Origin: Peptoniphilus raoultii
Lineage (GTDB): Bacteria; Bacillota; Clostridia; Tissierellales; Peptoniphilaceae
Length of the DNA stretch: 64,000 nt
Reading direction: 5' to 3'
NCBI RefSeq assembly: GCF_900099555.1
Contig: NZ_FMWM01000002.1
Span: 186,001-250,000, forward strand
Position numbers and translations under genes: made by a program. Under the pieces are notes generated by a model. It searched no databases, was not told the origin of the DNA, and saw only the letters and a program-made list of their open reading frames with translations. Positions 18,654 through 26,611 of this stretch are shown here, piece after piece; the first letter of the stretch is position 1; each line of letters opens with the position of its first letter.

Positions 18654-19038
18654 TAAGGCTTTTTATGGCAATTACTTCATTATTATTTAAGATTAATTTA
18701 TCCGTTAGGGCTTCAACAATCATAAGACCCCTGCCAGAGCAAGAAAGAGAATCACATTTAATCTCTTCAATGTCAATACCTTCTCCCTCGTCCCTGACAA
18801 TAATAATAATGCTTTGACTGTCAATCATTACTTTTAAATATACTTTTTTATGGCTATCGCTACAATTACCATGAAGAGCACCATTAACAACAAGCTCACT
18901 TAAAATAAGTTTTATATCAAAAAGCAGGTCCTTGTCATCTATATATGTATTTAATTTTTTTAAAGTTTTTTCTATAAAGTTTTTTACAGAAAAAAGATCA
19001 CTACAAGATGATCCCCTGTAATCAAATAAAACTTTCAC
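18643..19038 (-). CDS. Anti-sigma factor-like serine kinase (RsbW/SpoIIAB-type ATPase domain)
   Basis: About 131 residues making up a single HATPase_c domain. The N box (LILSELVVNGALHGN), G1 box (VRDEGEGIDIEEI) and G2 box (SGRGLMIVEAL) are all present, as in RsbW and SpoIIAB kinases. Those proteins bind a sigma factor and phosphorylate an anti-anti-sigma partner. No sigma factor or STAS-domain partner lies beside it here, so its target must be elsewhere or it acts otherwise. I chose GTG at 19038 because GGAGTGAG is well placed before it; the GTG three codons earlier is an alternative. Confidence 0.8.
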   Translation of the reverse strand: MKVLFDYRGSSCSDLFSVKNFIEKTLKKLNTYIDDKDLLFDIKLILSELVVNGALHGNCSDSHKKVYLKVMIDSQSIIIIVRDEGEGIDIEEIKCDSLSCSGRGLMIVEALTDKLILNNNEVIAIKSLISG

Positions 19039-19156
19039 TTTACTCACTCCAACTTTTCTTTTCTCGCTTAAGCTTTACCCATTAATAAAAATATTTAAAC
19101 TTTTCTAAATATTTATGTAAAATTTATTAAAAAATATCTTAAACTTTTTGAAAAAA

Positions 19157-19185
19157 TTGTTAAAATTTTATATATTGGGTATAAA
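19157..19185 (+). promoter_or_regulatory. Probable promoter of the rubredoxin gene
   Basis: TTGTTA at 19157-19162 and TATAAA at 19180-19185 are 17 bp apart and lie about 50 bp before the rubredoxin ATG. The surrounding AT richness lowers confidence. Confidence 0.45.
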
Positions 19186-19235
19186 ATCTATGAATTAATT
19201 AAGATTAATTATTTGAAAGGAGAATTAAGTACAAG

Positions 19236-19397
19236 ATGAAAAAATATGAATGCACCCTATGTGGATATATTTATGATCCTGAAATAGGCGATGAAGATGG
19301 TGGAATTGAACCGGGAGTAGCTTTTGAAAATCTTCCAGATGATTGGACTTGCCCACTATGTGGAGCTGAAAAATCAGATTTTGAACCAATGGAATAA
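19236..19397 (+). CDS. Rubredoxin
   Basis: A 53-residue protein with two knuckles, [12 protein letters not shown] and [13 protein letters not shown], whose four cysteines bind one iron atom. It also has the conserved [10 protein letters not shown] and [10 protein letters not shown] segments. Rubredoxins carry single electrons in anaerobes, for example to superoxide reductase or rubrerythrin. An AAAGGAG site lies upstream of the ATG. It stands alone between divergent neighbours and ends just before an IS-end-like hairpin terminator. No partner oxidoreductase gene is adjacent. Confidence 0.96.
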   Translation: MKKYECTLCGYIYDPEIGDEDGGIEPGVAFENLPDDWTCPLCGAEKSDFEPME

Positions 19398-19405
19398 TGA
19401 AGATA

Positions 19406-19452
19406 GTGATGTTACAGAATAGATGATTCTACTCTGCAACATCACCTTTTTT
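19406..19452 (+). terminator. Rubredoxin terminator, near copy of the IS1182 end hairpin
   Basis: GTGATGTTACAGA (19406-19418) pairs with TCTGCAACATCAC (19433-19445) with one mismatch, then a T-rich run. The hairpin and loop match 9165-9201 at all but one position, so it looks like a solitary IS end that now serves as a terminator. Confidence 0.78.
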
Positions 19453-19715
19453 ATTGGCCTTAAATCTTTTATAAATTTTCTGGCCTGCTTTTCAAAAGTT
19501 TTTTATTAGGATATAACCTTTCAATTGTTTTTTTCTAAGCTTCCTTTGGAAATTTTATAATTTTGAGGACCTCACTTTTTGCTCTTAGTAAAAAAATTTT
19601 CTTTTACAATTAAGCAAGATACTTCCAATGACCTATAAAGTAGTTCTATTCATTTATAAATTTTTATTAGCCCTTATTTAAAATTAATATAACTTTAATA
19701 AAATCCTATCAAACA
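19446..19715. other. Intergenic stretch without a recognisable gene
   Basis: Between the rubredoxin terminator and the DUF3798 promoter region I see no open frame with a ribosome site. The minus strand has short broken stretches of coding-like sequence that could be an old IS remnant next to the solitary IS end, but none that I can name. Confidence 0.4.
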
Positions 19716-19744
19716 ATAATTGATAATAATTTCTATCAATTATT
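19715..19744. promoter_or_regulatory. Inverted repeat upstream of the DUF3798 ABC operon, candidate operator
   Basis: AATAATTGATA (19715-19725) and TATCAATTATT (19734-19744) form a perfect 11-bp inverted repeat with an 8-bp spacer, ending 17 bp before the -35 box at 19762. The half-site recalls the TTGATA/TATCAA sites elsewhere in this window, but its spacing is 8 instead of 5. The regulator is unknown. Confidence 0.5.
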
Positions 19745-19761
19745 TATCACTTAAAATATAT

Positions 19762-19790
19762 TTGACACTAGCTGCTTATCGTGCTAAAAT
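19762..19790 (+). promoter_or_regulatory. Promoter of the DUF3798 ABC operon
   Basis: TTGACA at 19762-19767 and TAAAAT at 19785-19790, spaced 17 bp, about 60 bp before the ATG. This close match to the vegetative consensus fits the codon choice of the gene, which suggests high expression. Confidence 0.75.
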
Positions 19791-19851
19791 TTATTTAAAT
19801 TATTAAAATTTTTATTAATATTTTGTAAAATTTTAAACGAGGTGGAACAAA

Positions 19852-21198
19852 ATGAGAAAAAAAATTGTAAGACTTATCACTTATTTTCTACTTATAGGCC
19901 TTGCCCTAACAGGTATAGCTTGCTCAAAAGTAGAAAACGAAGCCCCCGCTAACGGTAGCGAAACAACAGCCGAAGGCAATGCCGCCACTGAAGTAAAAGA
20001 TCTTCCAAAGGCTCAATTTGAAACTTTGAAAGAAGGGGAAGAATATCATATTGGTGTAGTTACTGGTACAGTTTCACAATCTGAAGATGAATTCAGAGCT
20101 GCTGAAGCAGCAATTGAAGAATTTGGTTCAGATGTCGTTAAAAACGACACTTATCCTGACAGATTCGAAGCCGAAATCGAAACTACAATCCAAAAGATTA
20201 CTGCTATGGCAGACGATCCTCTTATGAAAGCTGTTATTATGAACCAATCAGTTCCAGGAACATCTGCAGCTTTCCAAAAAATTAGAGAACAAAGACCTGA
20301 CATTATTCTTGTAAACTTAACTCCTCAAGAAGACGTAATCATGGTTGAAGGTGCATCTGACCTTGTAATCGATGTTGATAACGTATCAAGAGGATATAGA
20401 GTTGTAAAAGCAGCTAAGGATATGGGTGCAACAAAATTTGCTCACATCACTTTCCCAAGACATATGTCAATTGAAATGTTAGCTTTAAGACGTGCGATTT
20501 TTGAAGAAGCTTGTAAAGATTTAGGACTTGAATTTATTTCTTTAAACGCACCAGACCCAACAACTGATATTGGTATTCCAGGTGCACAACAATATATTGC
20601 AGAAAATATCCAATCTTGGATTGATAAATATGGTAAAGATACTGCTTTCTTCTGTACAAATGATGCCCACACTGAACCTCTTCTAAGAGGTGTTGCACAA
20701 GGCGGAGCAATCTTTGTTGAACCTGACCTTCCATCACCTATTATGGGTTATCCAAATGCCTTTTCTGTTGACTTAAAAGACATTGCAGGAGATTGGAAAG
20801 CAATTAATCAAAGAGTTAATGACGCAGTTGTTGCAGCAGGCGGCGGTGGAAGAATGGGATCTTGGGCTTACTCTTTAGGATATACTGAAACAAGAGCAGC
20901 TGTTGATCACGTAATCAAAGTTCTTCATGGCGAACACGAACTAACAAATATAAATGATATTACAGAATCGCTTAATAAATACACTGAAGGTGCTAGCTGG
21001 ATGAGTTCAAACTTCATAGACAGACAAAATGGTAATGCTGTTGACAATCACGTATTGATTGCTCAAGACACTTACGTTTATGGTAAGGGATTCTTAGGAA
21101 TGGATAAAGTTGAAGTTCCTGAAAAATATCTAAATCTAAATGTTGACTTCGAAGCGATTGAAAAATCTCAAGAAGAAGCTGAAGGACAAGCAGAGTAA
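19852..21198 (+). CDS. DUF3798 family substrate-binding lipoprotein of an ABC importer
   Basis: 448 residues. The leader LIGLALTGIACSK ends in a lipobox-like Cys, then a Glu/Ala/Thr-rich linker, then a two-lobed periplasmic-binding-type domain (YHIGVVTGTVSQSEDEFRAAE, EMLALRRAIFEEACKDLG, FFCTNDAHTEPLLRG). I recognise the DUF3798 family, whose ligand is unknown to me. It is followed by an RbsA-like ATPase and two permeases, the layout of sugar or nucleoside (BMP-type) importers, so it is presumably the solute receptor. Codons such as AAC, GAC and CCA are more frequent than in its neighbours, suggesting strong expression. GAGGTGG precedes the ATG. Confidence 0.82.
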   Translation: MRKKIVRLITYFLLIGLALTGIACSKVENEAPANGSETTAEGNAATEVKDLPKAQFETLKEGEEYHIGVVTGTVSQSEDEFRAAEAAIEEFGSDVVKNDTYPDRFEAEIETTIQKITAMADDPLMKAVIMNQSVPGTSAAFQKIREQRPDIILVNLTPQEDVIMVEGASDLVIDVDNVSRGYRVVKAAKDMGATKFAHITFPRHMSIEMLALRRAIFEEACKDLGLEFISLNAPDPTTDIGIPGAQQYIAENIQSWIDKYGKDTAFFCTNDAHTEPLLRGVAQGGAIFVEPDLPSPIMGYPNAFSVDLKDIAGDWKAINQRVNDAVVAAGGGGRMGSWAYSLGYTETRAAVDHVIKVLHGEHELTNINDITESLNKYTEGASWMSSNFIDRQNGNAVDNHVLIAQDTYVYGKGFLGMDKVEVPEKYLNLNVDFEAIEKSQEEAEGQAE

Positions 21199-21209
21199 AG
21201 TAGCCAAAA

Positions 21210-21238
21210 CCAACGGCTTAAAACCCGTTGGTTTTTTT
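21210..21238 (+). terminator. Intra-operon terminator after the binding-protein gene
   Basis: CCAACGG (21210-21216) pairs with CCGTTGG (21225-21231), followed by seven T. It lies between the binding-protein stop and the ribosome site of the ATPase gene. Partial read-through would give more receptor than transporter, a common ABC arrangement. Confidence 0.82.
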
Positions 21239-21257
21239 ATTAGAAAGAGGTGATATT

Positions 21258-22862
21258 TTGACAGAAAATTTACTTGAAGTCAAAAATGTCAGTAAGTCTT
21301 TTGGTGAAAATCAAGTTTTAAAAAATGTTAATTTCACTTTAAAAAAAGGTGAAATTTTGGGACTTGTTGGAGAAAATGGAGCCGGTAAATCCACTCTTAT
21401 GAATATTATTTTCGGTATGGAAGTAATCTCTAATACGGGAGGATTTAACGGTGAACTTTATTTTGACGGCGAACAAAAGGCCTTCAAAAATCCTATAGAG
21501 GCTTTAAAAGCTGGCGTAGGAATGGTCCACCAAGAATTTAATTTAATTCCTGGTTTCACTGTTGCCGAAAATATTACACTTGATATGGAAAAGACAACTA
21601 AAACTCCAATATCAGCTGTCTTCGGCAAAAAACTTGAGACTATTGACAAAAAGGAAAATATAAAAACAGCAGTTGATTCTCTTAATAAACTTGGGATTGA
21701 AATAAGTCCTGAAGAATATGTTAGAGAAATGCCTGTTGGTCATAAACAGTTTATAGAAATTGCCAGAGAAATTACTAGGGAAGATGTAAAGCTCATTATT
21801 ATGGATGAACCCACAGCTGTATTAACAGAAAGTGAAGCAAATTCTCTAATGGAATCCCTTCAAAGGCTTGCTGGTCTTGGAATTTCAATTATCTTTATTT
21901 CTCACAGGCTTCGTGAAGTTCTAACAATTTGCGATAAGGTTGTCGTTTTAAGGGATGGCGTTGTTGTTGAAGATAGGGTTAACGAAAATCTTTCAATTGA
22001 ACAAATTGCAAATTGGATGGTTGGAAGAGGAGAAAATGAAAAATTAAATCTAGCCTACAAAACTGATAAAAATTTAAATGACAATGATATAGTTATGGAT
22101 GTTAAGCATCTTTGGGTTGATATGCCTGGTGAAGCTTGTTATGATGTTAATTTTTCAGTTAGACGTGGAGAAATTTTAGGGATAGCCGGCCTTGCTGGTC
22201 AAGGAAAACTGGGCATCCCAAATGGAATTTTAGGAACTTATCCCGTAGGCGGAGAAGTTGTATTTAATGGCGAAAAACTTGAACTTGGAAAAACTGCTTC
22301 AATTTTAAAGAAAAGAATTGCTTTCGTTTCTGAAGACAGACGTGGCGTTGGTCTTCTTTTAGATGAACCTATTTTTTGGAATATAACTTTTAATGCTATG
22401 CAAATCCAAAATAAGTTTATAAAAAATATTTTGGGTCTAAAATTTAGAGATGAAGATGCCATGAAGAAAGTTTCAAATTCTTATATCGATTCACTGGCCA
22501 TTAAATGTACAGGCCCTGAACAAAAAGCAGGAAATCTTTCTGGTGGTAACCAACAAAAAATCTGTCTTGCCAAGGCCTTTGCCATGGAACCAGAGCTTTT
22601 ATTTGTTTCAGAACCAACAAGAGGAATTGACATTGGTGCTAAGCAATTAGTTCTTGAATCTTTGGAAAAATTTAACAGTGAAAATAACACAACAATTATT
22701 ATGGTTTCTTCAGAACTTGAAGAACTTAGATCAATTTGTGACAGGATAGCAGTTATTTGCGAAGGAAAAATTGCAGGCATTTTAAGTCCTAAAGAAGATC
22801 CAGCAAAATTTGGACTTCTAATGAGCGGTGAAAGTGTGGAGGTGTGTGACTGTGAACAGTAA
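21258..22862 (+). CDS. ABC transporter ATP-binding protein, RbsA-like double ATPase
   Basis: 534 residues with two fused ATPase domains. The first has Walker A GENGAGKST, MPVGHKQFIEIAREI and Walker B LIIMDEPTAVLTE. The second has a degenerate Walker A (GLAGQGKLG), as is usual in this group, with LSGGNQQKICLAKAF and FVSEPTRGIDIG. This RbsA/MglA/YufO-like layout serves importers for sugars or nucleosides. I chose the TTG at 21258 because AGAGGTG sits just before it and upstream codons lie in the terminator. Its 3' end overlaps the first permease start. Confidence 0.9.
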   Translation: MTENLLEVKNVSKSFGENQVLKNVNFTLKKGEILGLVGENGAGKSTLMNIIFGMEVISNTGGFNGELYFDGEQKAFKNPIEALKAGVGMVHQEFNLIPGFTVAENITLDMEKTTKTPISAVFGKKLETIDKKENIKTAVDSLNKLGIEISPEEYVREMPVGHKQFIEIAREITREDVKLIIMDEPTAVLTESEANSLMESLQRLAGLGISIIFISHRLREVLTICDKVVVLRDGVVVEDRVNENLSIEQIANWMVGRGENEKLNLAYKTDKNLNDNDIVMDVKHLWVDMPGEACYDVNFSVRRGEILGIAGLAGQGKLGIPNGILGTYPVGGEVVFNGEKLELGKTASILKKRIAFVSEDRRGVGLLLDEPIFWNITFNAMQIQNKFIKNILGLKFRDEDAMKKVSNSYIDSLAIKCTGPEQKAGNLSGGNQQKICLAKAFAMEPELLFVSEPTRGIDIGAKQLVLESLEKFNSENNTTIIMVSSELEELRSICDRIAVICEGKIAGILSPKEDPAKFGLLMSGESVEVCDCEQ

Positions 22863-23928
22863 AAATATTTTGAAAAAATTTGGCCTTGCCAGACTTATAA
22901 TCGCCCTTTTCTTAGTAGGACTATTTGTTGCAGCTCCCTTTGCTGGAGTAAGTGTTAGTGATTCATTCCAAAACGTTCTTTCAAGATTTGGTATGTTTTC
23001 AATTCTTGTACTTTCTCTTGTGCCTATGGTTCAATCTGGATGTGGTCTAAACTTTGGTATTCCAATTGGTGTTGTAGGAGGTATTCTTGGCGGTGTAACT
23101 TCAATAGAATTTGGCTTCAAAGGCTATATGGGTATTTTTATGGCCATGGTTTTTGCAGTTATATTTTCTCTTGTTTTCGGAGCCATTTATGGATTTGTTT
23201 TAAATAAAATTAAGGGCGATGAAATGCTTATAGCAACTTATGTTGGCTATTCATTTACGTCTTTTATGTGTATAGCATATTTACTACTACCATATAAAAA
23301 TCCTATTTCCGTTTTATCCTATAGTGGTGCAGGTTTAAGACAGCAAATTCCCGTTGCTGATTATTGGATGACGAGTACAGTTGGGGAAGCTGGAAATAAA
23401 CTGAGTTTAGGTTTGATAACCAATTTCCTATCCTTTAAGATTGGAAGTGCCTTAATTCCTGTAGGCATGTTTATATTATTTGCAATCTTTGCCTTTATTG
23501 TTTGGGCATTTTTCAAAACTAAAACAGGAACAGCAATGACATCAGTTGGATCAAATCCTGACTATGCAAGAGCAAGTGGCATTCATATTAATAGGGCAAG
23601 ACTTGTTTCTGTTATGCTTTCTACTGCAATTGCATCTGTTGGTATTATTGTCTACCAACAATCCTATGGATTTATACAATTATATCAAGCACCCCTTGCC
23701 TTTACTTTCCAAACAGTAGCGGCTCTTTTAATAGGTGGTGCATCTATAAATAAGGCAACTATTCCCCATGTAATAATTGGAACATTTTTGTTCCAAGGAA
23801 TTATCACCTTAACTCCTACAGTTATTAATGGAGCCTTTAATATTGATATTTCAGAAATACTTCGTATGATAGTTACTAATGGTATGATAGTTTATGCACT
23901 TACAAGGAGGAATAGAAACAATGAATAA
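22852..23928 (+). CDS. ABC importer permease (BPD_transp_2 family), first of two
   Basis: About 358 residues with eight to ten hydrophobic helices. It contains GCGLNFGIPIGVVGGILGG early and the cytoplasmic-loop sequence TAMTSVGSNPDYARASGIHI late, the equivalent of the EAA-like loop in RbsC-type permeases. The GTG at 22852 follows GGAGGTG (22838-22844) and overlaps the ATPase stop by 11 bp, so translation is coupled. It forms a heterodimeric channel with the next gene product. Confidence 0.85.
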   Translation: MNSKNILKKFGLARLIIALFLVGLFVAAPFAGVSVSDSFQNVLSRFGMFSILVLSLVPMVQSGCGLNFGIPIGVVGGILGGVTSIEFGFKGYMGIFMAMVFAVIFSLVFGAIYGFVLNKIKGDEMLIATYVGYSFTSFMCIAYLLLPYKNPISVLSYSGAGLRQQIPVADYWMTSTVGEAGNKLSLGLITNFLSFKIGSALIPVGMFILFAIFAFIVWAFFKTKTGTAMTSVGSNPDYARASGIHINRARLVSVMLSTAIASVGIIVYQQSYGFIQLYQAPLAFTFQTVAALLIGGASINKATIPHVIIGTFLFQGIITLTPTVINGAFNIDISEILRMIVTNGMIVYALTRRNRNNE

Positions 23929-25054
23929 AGATTTTTCAAAACAAATTAGAAGATTCATGGTTCCAATCCTTTTTATGGTAATTTGCGGAATCGGACTTAT
24001 TATTGCTAAGCCTCCTGTTGCATCAATTACTAGTGAACTTGCAACAAGAATGGTTAGAAATACTTTCTTCGTTCTTTCCCTTTTAATACCTATTATGGCA
24101 GGTATGGGAATTAACTTTGGTATTCCTCTTGGTGCAATGAGTGGTCAAATTGGTCTTATTTTTGCCCAAGACTGGGGTCTTACAGGGGCAACTGGACTTT
24201 TAGTTGCAGCTCTTGTTGGCACACCAATTGCAGTTTTGCTGGGACAATTTTCAGGTATGGTTTTAAATAGGGCCAAGGGAAGAGAAATGATTACATCAAT
24301 GATGCTAGCTTTCTTTATCCAAGGTTGGTATCAATTGTTCCTACTTTTCTTCTGCGGAACTATTATTCCAATTAGAACAAAAGAAATGCTTCTATCTCAA
24401 GGCTATGGTATTAAAAATGCCCTGACTCTTGTTTCCCGAGGCAGTCTTGATAATATGTTGAAATTAAGAATTGACTTCCCTCTTGCAGGTGGTCAAGCAA
24501 TTAGATTTGATATACCTATTGCAACAATTATTGTAATTGCCATCCTATGTGTATTCATCCTATGGTTTAAAAATACAAAACTTGGTCATGATATGAAGGC
24601 AGTTGGACAAGATCAAGTTGTTTCTACAAACGCTGGTATGTATTCAGATAAGATTAGGGTTCAATCAATAATTATTTCAACAGTTCTTGCTTGTTACGGA
24701 CAAATTATTTATTTGCAAAATATTGGAACTCTTTCAACTTATGGTGGTCAAGACCAAGCAGCTCTTTATGCAGCTGCATCACTTCTTGTTGGTGGTGCTT
24801 CCGTTTCAAAGGCATCAATTCCAAATGCAATTTTAGGAACTGCTCTTTTCCACATTATGTTTATTGTAATGCCTCAAGCTGGCAAGGCTTTAACTGGCGA
24901 TGCCATGATTGGTGAATACTTTAGAACATTCTTATCTTATGCAGTTGTAACAATTGCCCTTATTATGCACGCATATGAAAGAGCAAAAGAAGTTGAAGAC
25001 GCAAGGCTTAGAGTTCGAACTGATAGAGAAGAAAATAAGGCGAAAAGTTCTTAA
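23921..25054 (+). CDS. ABC importer permease (BPD_transp_2 family), second of two
   Basis: About 377 residues, paralogous to the preceding permease: MGINFGIPLGAMSGQIG aligns with the first permease's opening core and LGHDMKAVGQDQVVSTNAGM with its cytoplasmic loop. The ATG at 23921 follows AAGGAGG and overlaps the upstream gene by 8 bp. It ends with a charged tail. It completes a four-gene importer whose solute is unknown; a strong terminator follows at 25119. Confidence 0.86.
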   Translation: MNKDFSKQIRRFMVPILFMVICGIGLIIAKPPVASITSELATRMVRNTFFVLSLLIPIMAGMGINFGIPLGAMSGQIGLIFAQDWGLTGATGLLVAALVGTPIAVLLGQFSGMVLNRAKGREMITSMMLAFFIQGWYQLFLLFFCGTIIPIRTKEMLLSQGYGIKNALTLVSRGSLDNMLKLRIDFPLAGGQAIRFDIPIATIIVIAILCVFILWFKNTKLGHDMKAVGQDQVVSTNAGMYSDKIRVQSIIISTVLACYGQIIYLQNIGTLSTYGGQDQAALYAAASLLVGGASVSKASIPNAILGTALFHIMFIVMPQAGKALTGDAMIGEYFRTFLSYAVVTIALIMHAYERAKEVEDARLRVRTDREENKAKSS

Positions 25055-25118
25055 AATTAATTCATTAGCATATTGCTAGCGGATTTGCTTAAGCATCTCA
25101 TTTAAATATTATAAATTT

Positions 25119-25147
25119 ACAGCCCTAATTTTAGGGCTGTTTTTTTT
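25119..25147 (+). terminator. Terminator of the DUF3798 ABC operon
   Basis: ACAGCCCTAA (25119-25128) pairs with TTAGGGCTGT (25131-25140) across a 2-nt gap, followed by a T-run to 25147. Confidence 0.9.
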
Positions 25148-25375
25148 GAGGAGATTTCTGATTAAAAAGGGATAATTTGGTCGCAAAATAATAAGTGTTA
25201 TTTAATTTTTCTTTCTCAAAACTTTCCCCCCAATTAAAATATCATAAACTATAAATATAATAAAAATCTTGGCATATTCAAAATTTGTCTTTTTCAAATT
25301 TAAATAAGGTAATAGAATTTCATATTTTTATATCAAAAGTTAAAAATAAAAATAAAAAATTGTAATATTCTAATA
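25148..25375. other. AT-rich intergenic stretch, no gene seen
   Basis: No frame with a ribosome site or recognisable product. The sequence is very AT-rich and leads into the promoter and operator of the metal-transport operon. A further 200 bp of unassigned leader follows the operator, from 25442 to 25630. Confidence 0.5.
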
Positions 25376-25392
25376 AATGATAATATAAATCA

Positions 25393-25420
25393 TTGACAAA
25401 TAATAAAATTAATATAAAAT
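25393..25420 (+). promoter_or_regulatory. Promoter of the Mn/Zn transport operon
   Basis: TTGACA at 25393-25398 and TAAAAT at 25415-25420, spaced 16 bp. It is immediately followed by the palindrome at 25424-25441, which would cover the transcription start. A weaker dyad, AATGAT-N7-ATCATT (25376-25394), overlaps the -35 box. Confidence 0.65.
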
Positions 25421-25423
25421 ATA

Positions 25424-25441
25424 AGTTAGGCTAGCTTAACT
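25424..25441. promoter_or_regulatory. DtxR/MntR-family-like operator
   Basis: AGTTAGGCTAGCTTAACT is an almost perfect palindrome (AGTTA.GCTAGC.TAACT). It resembles DtxR/IdeR-type boxes, which have TTAGG...CCTAA halves. Its position just after the -10 box of a TroA-like metal importer suggests repression by a metal-loaded DtxR/MntR-family protein. Similarity and position are seen; the regulator is inferred. Confidence 0.6.
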
Positions 25442-25646
25442 CATATTTTATATTAATATTTATTAAATTTAAAGTAATTATTTAAGTGCAAACTTTGGTA
25501 AAAATAGCTTTCAAGTCATAAGTTTTAATTTATTATTCTAAAATTAATTATATTTAAGAGCCTTAAATAAATTGCTATTAATTTTAATGTGTATATAAAT
25601 TTTAAATTTTCTAAAACTAGCTAATATTTTTATACTAGGAGGATTT

Positions 25647-26603
25647 ATGAAAAAAATACTTTTACTTGGCTTACTTATTTTTGCCCTGTGCGGTTGCAAC
25701 GGCCCAAAAAATAAGGGTCAAGATGTAAATTCAGCTTCAAATTCTGCTGAAAGCAGTCGAAATCAAGATAAGAAAAAGGTTACAACCACAACTTCTTTTT
25801 TATATGACATGACTAATGTCCTTGCTGGGGATTTTGTTGATACTCAAATGGTTATCCCTGCTGGCGAAGACCCTCATCTTTATATTCCAAAATCTCAAGA
25901 TATAGATAAGATTAGTGATGCAGATTTAGTTTTATTCCATGGACTTCACTTTGAAGGAAAAATGGTAGATATTCTTGAAAAATCAGGTGTGGATTTATCA
26001 GCAAATTTCCCTAAAGATAAAATTGGTCAAATGGATGAAGACGGTCATATGATTGTTGACCCACATTTTTGGTTTGATATTTCCCTTTATAAGTTAGCTA
26101 CAGAAACTGCAGCCAAAGCTTTAAAGGAACTTGTACCTGACCATGCAGATGAATTTGATGAAAACCTAAAAAATTATTTGTTAAAGCTTGATGAGCTTGA
26201 CAAATATAATAAAGAAAGGCTTGGGGAAATCCCTGAAGACCATAGATTTTTAATTACTCCTCATGATGCCTTTAATTATTTTTCAAGGGCCTATGGAATT
26301 GAAGTTGTTGCTCCACAAGGTGTTTCGACTGATTCAGAAGTTGCAAATAAGGATATTGAAGATACAGCAAACTTTATTGTAGACCATAAGGTTCCTGCAA
26401 TATTTGCAGAATCAACTACTGACCCTGCAAGAATGGAAAAATTAAAGGAACTTTGTAAATCAAAGGGCTTTGAAGTAAAGGTTGTTAGCGGTGAGGGTAA
26501 TGAATTATTTTCAGATTCCCTAGCACCCCTTGGTCAAAGCGGCGATAATTATATTGATATGTATAAACACAATATTGATTTGATTGTAGATAATTTAAAA
26601 TAG
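25647..26603 (+). CDS. Metal-binding lipoprotein of an ABC importer (TroA/MntA/ZnuA family)
   Basis: 318 residues with a lipobox LCGC (Cys17), a short Ser/Asn/Lys linker, and a cluster A-I metal-receptor fold. Likely metal ligands are His77 (GEDPHLY), His140 (VDPHFWFD), His206 (TPHDAFNYFSRAYG) and Asp290 (LFSDSLAP), the His-His-His-Asp set of TroA. There is no long histidine-rich loop, which argues against a dedicated ZnuA. It captures Mn2+ or Zn2+ outside the membrane for the following ATPase and permeases. GGAGG precedes the ATG. The gene ends in TAG 8 bp before the ATPase. Confidence 0.92.
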   Translation: MKKILLLGLLIFALCGCNGPKNKGQDVNSASNSAESSRNQDKKKVTTTTSFLYDMTNVLAGDFVDTQMVIPAGEDPHLYIPKSQDIDKISDADLVLFHGLHFEGKMVDILEKSGVDLSANFPKDKIGQMDEDGHMIVDPHFWFDISLYKLATETAAKALKELVPDHADEFDENLKNYLLKLDELDKYNKERLGEIPEDHRFLITPHDAFNYFSRAYGIEVVAPQGVSTDSEVANKDIEDTANFIVDHKVPAIFAESTTDPARMEKLKELCKSKGFEVKVVSGEGNELFSDSLAPLGQSGDNYIDMYKHNIDLIVDNLK

Positions 26604-26611
26604 GAGAAAAT

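Noticed and set aside
19715-19744. Inverted repeat as another member of the Fur-like operator set
   Set aside because: The half-sites are similar but the spacer is 8 instead of 5, so the register of a Fur-type dimer does not fit.
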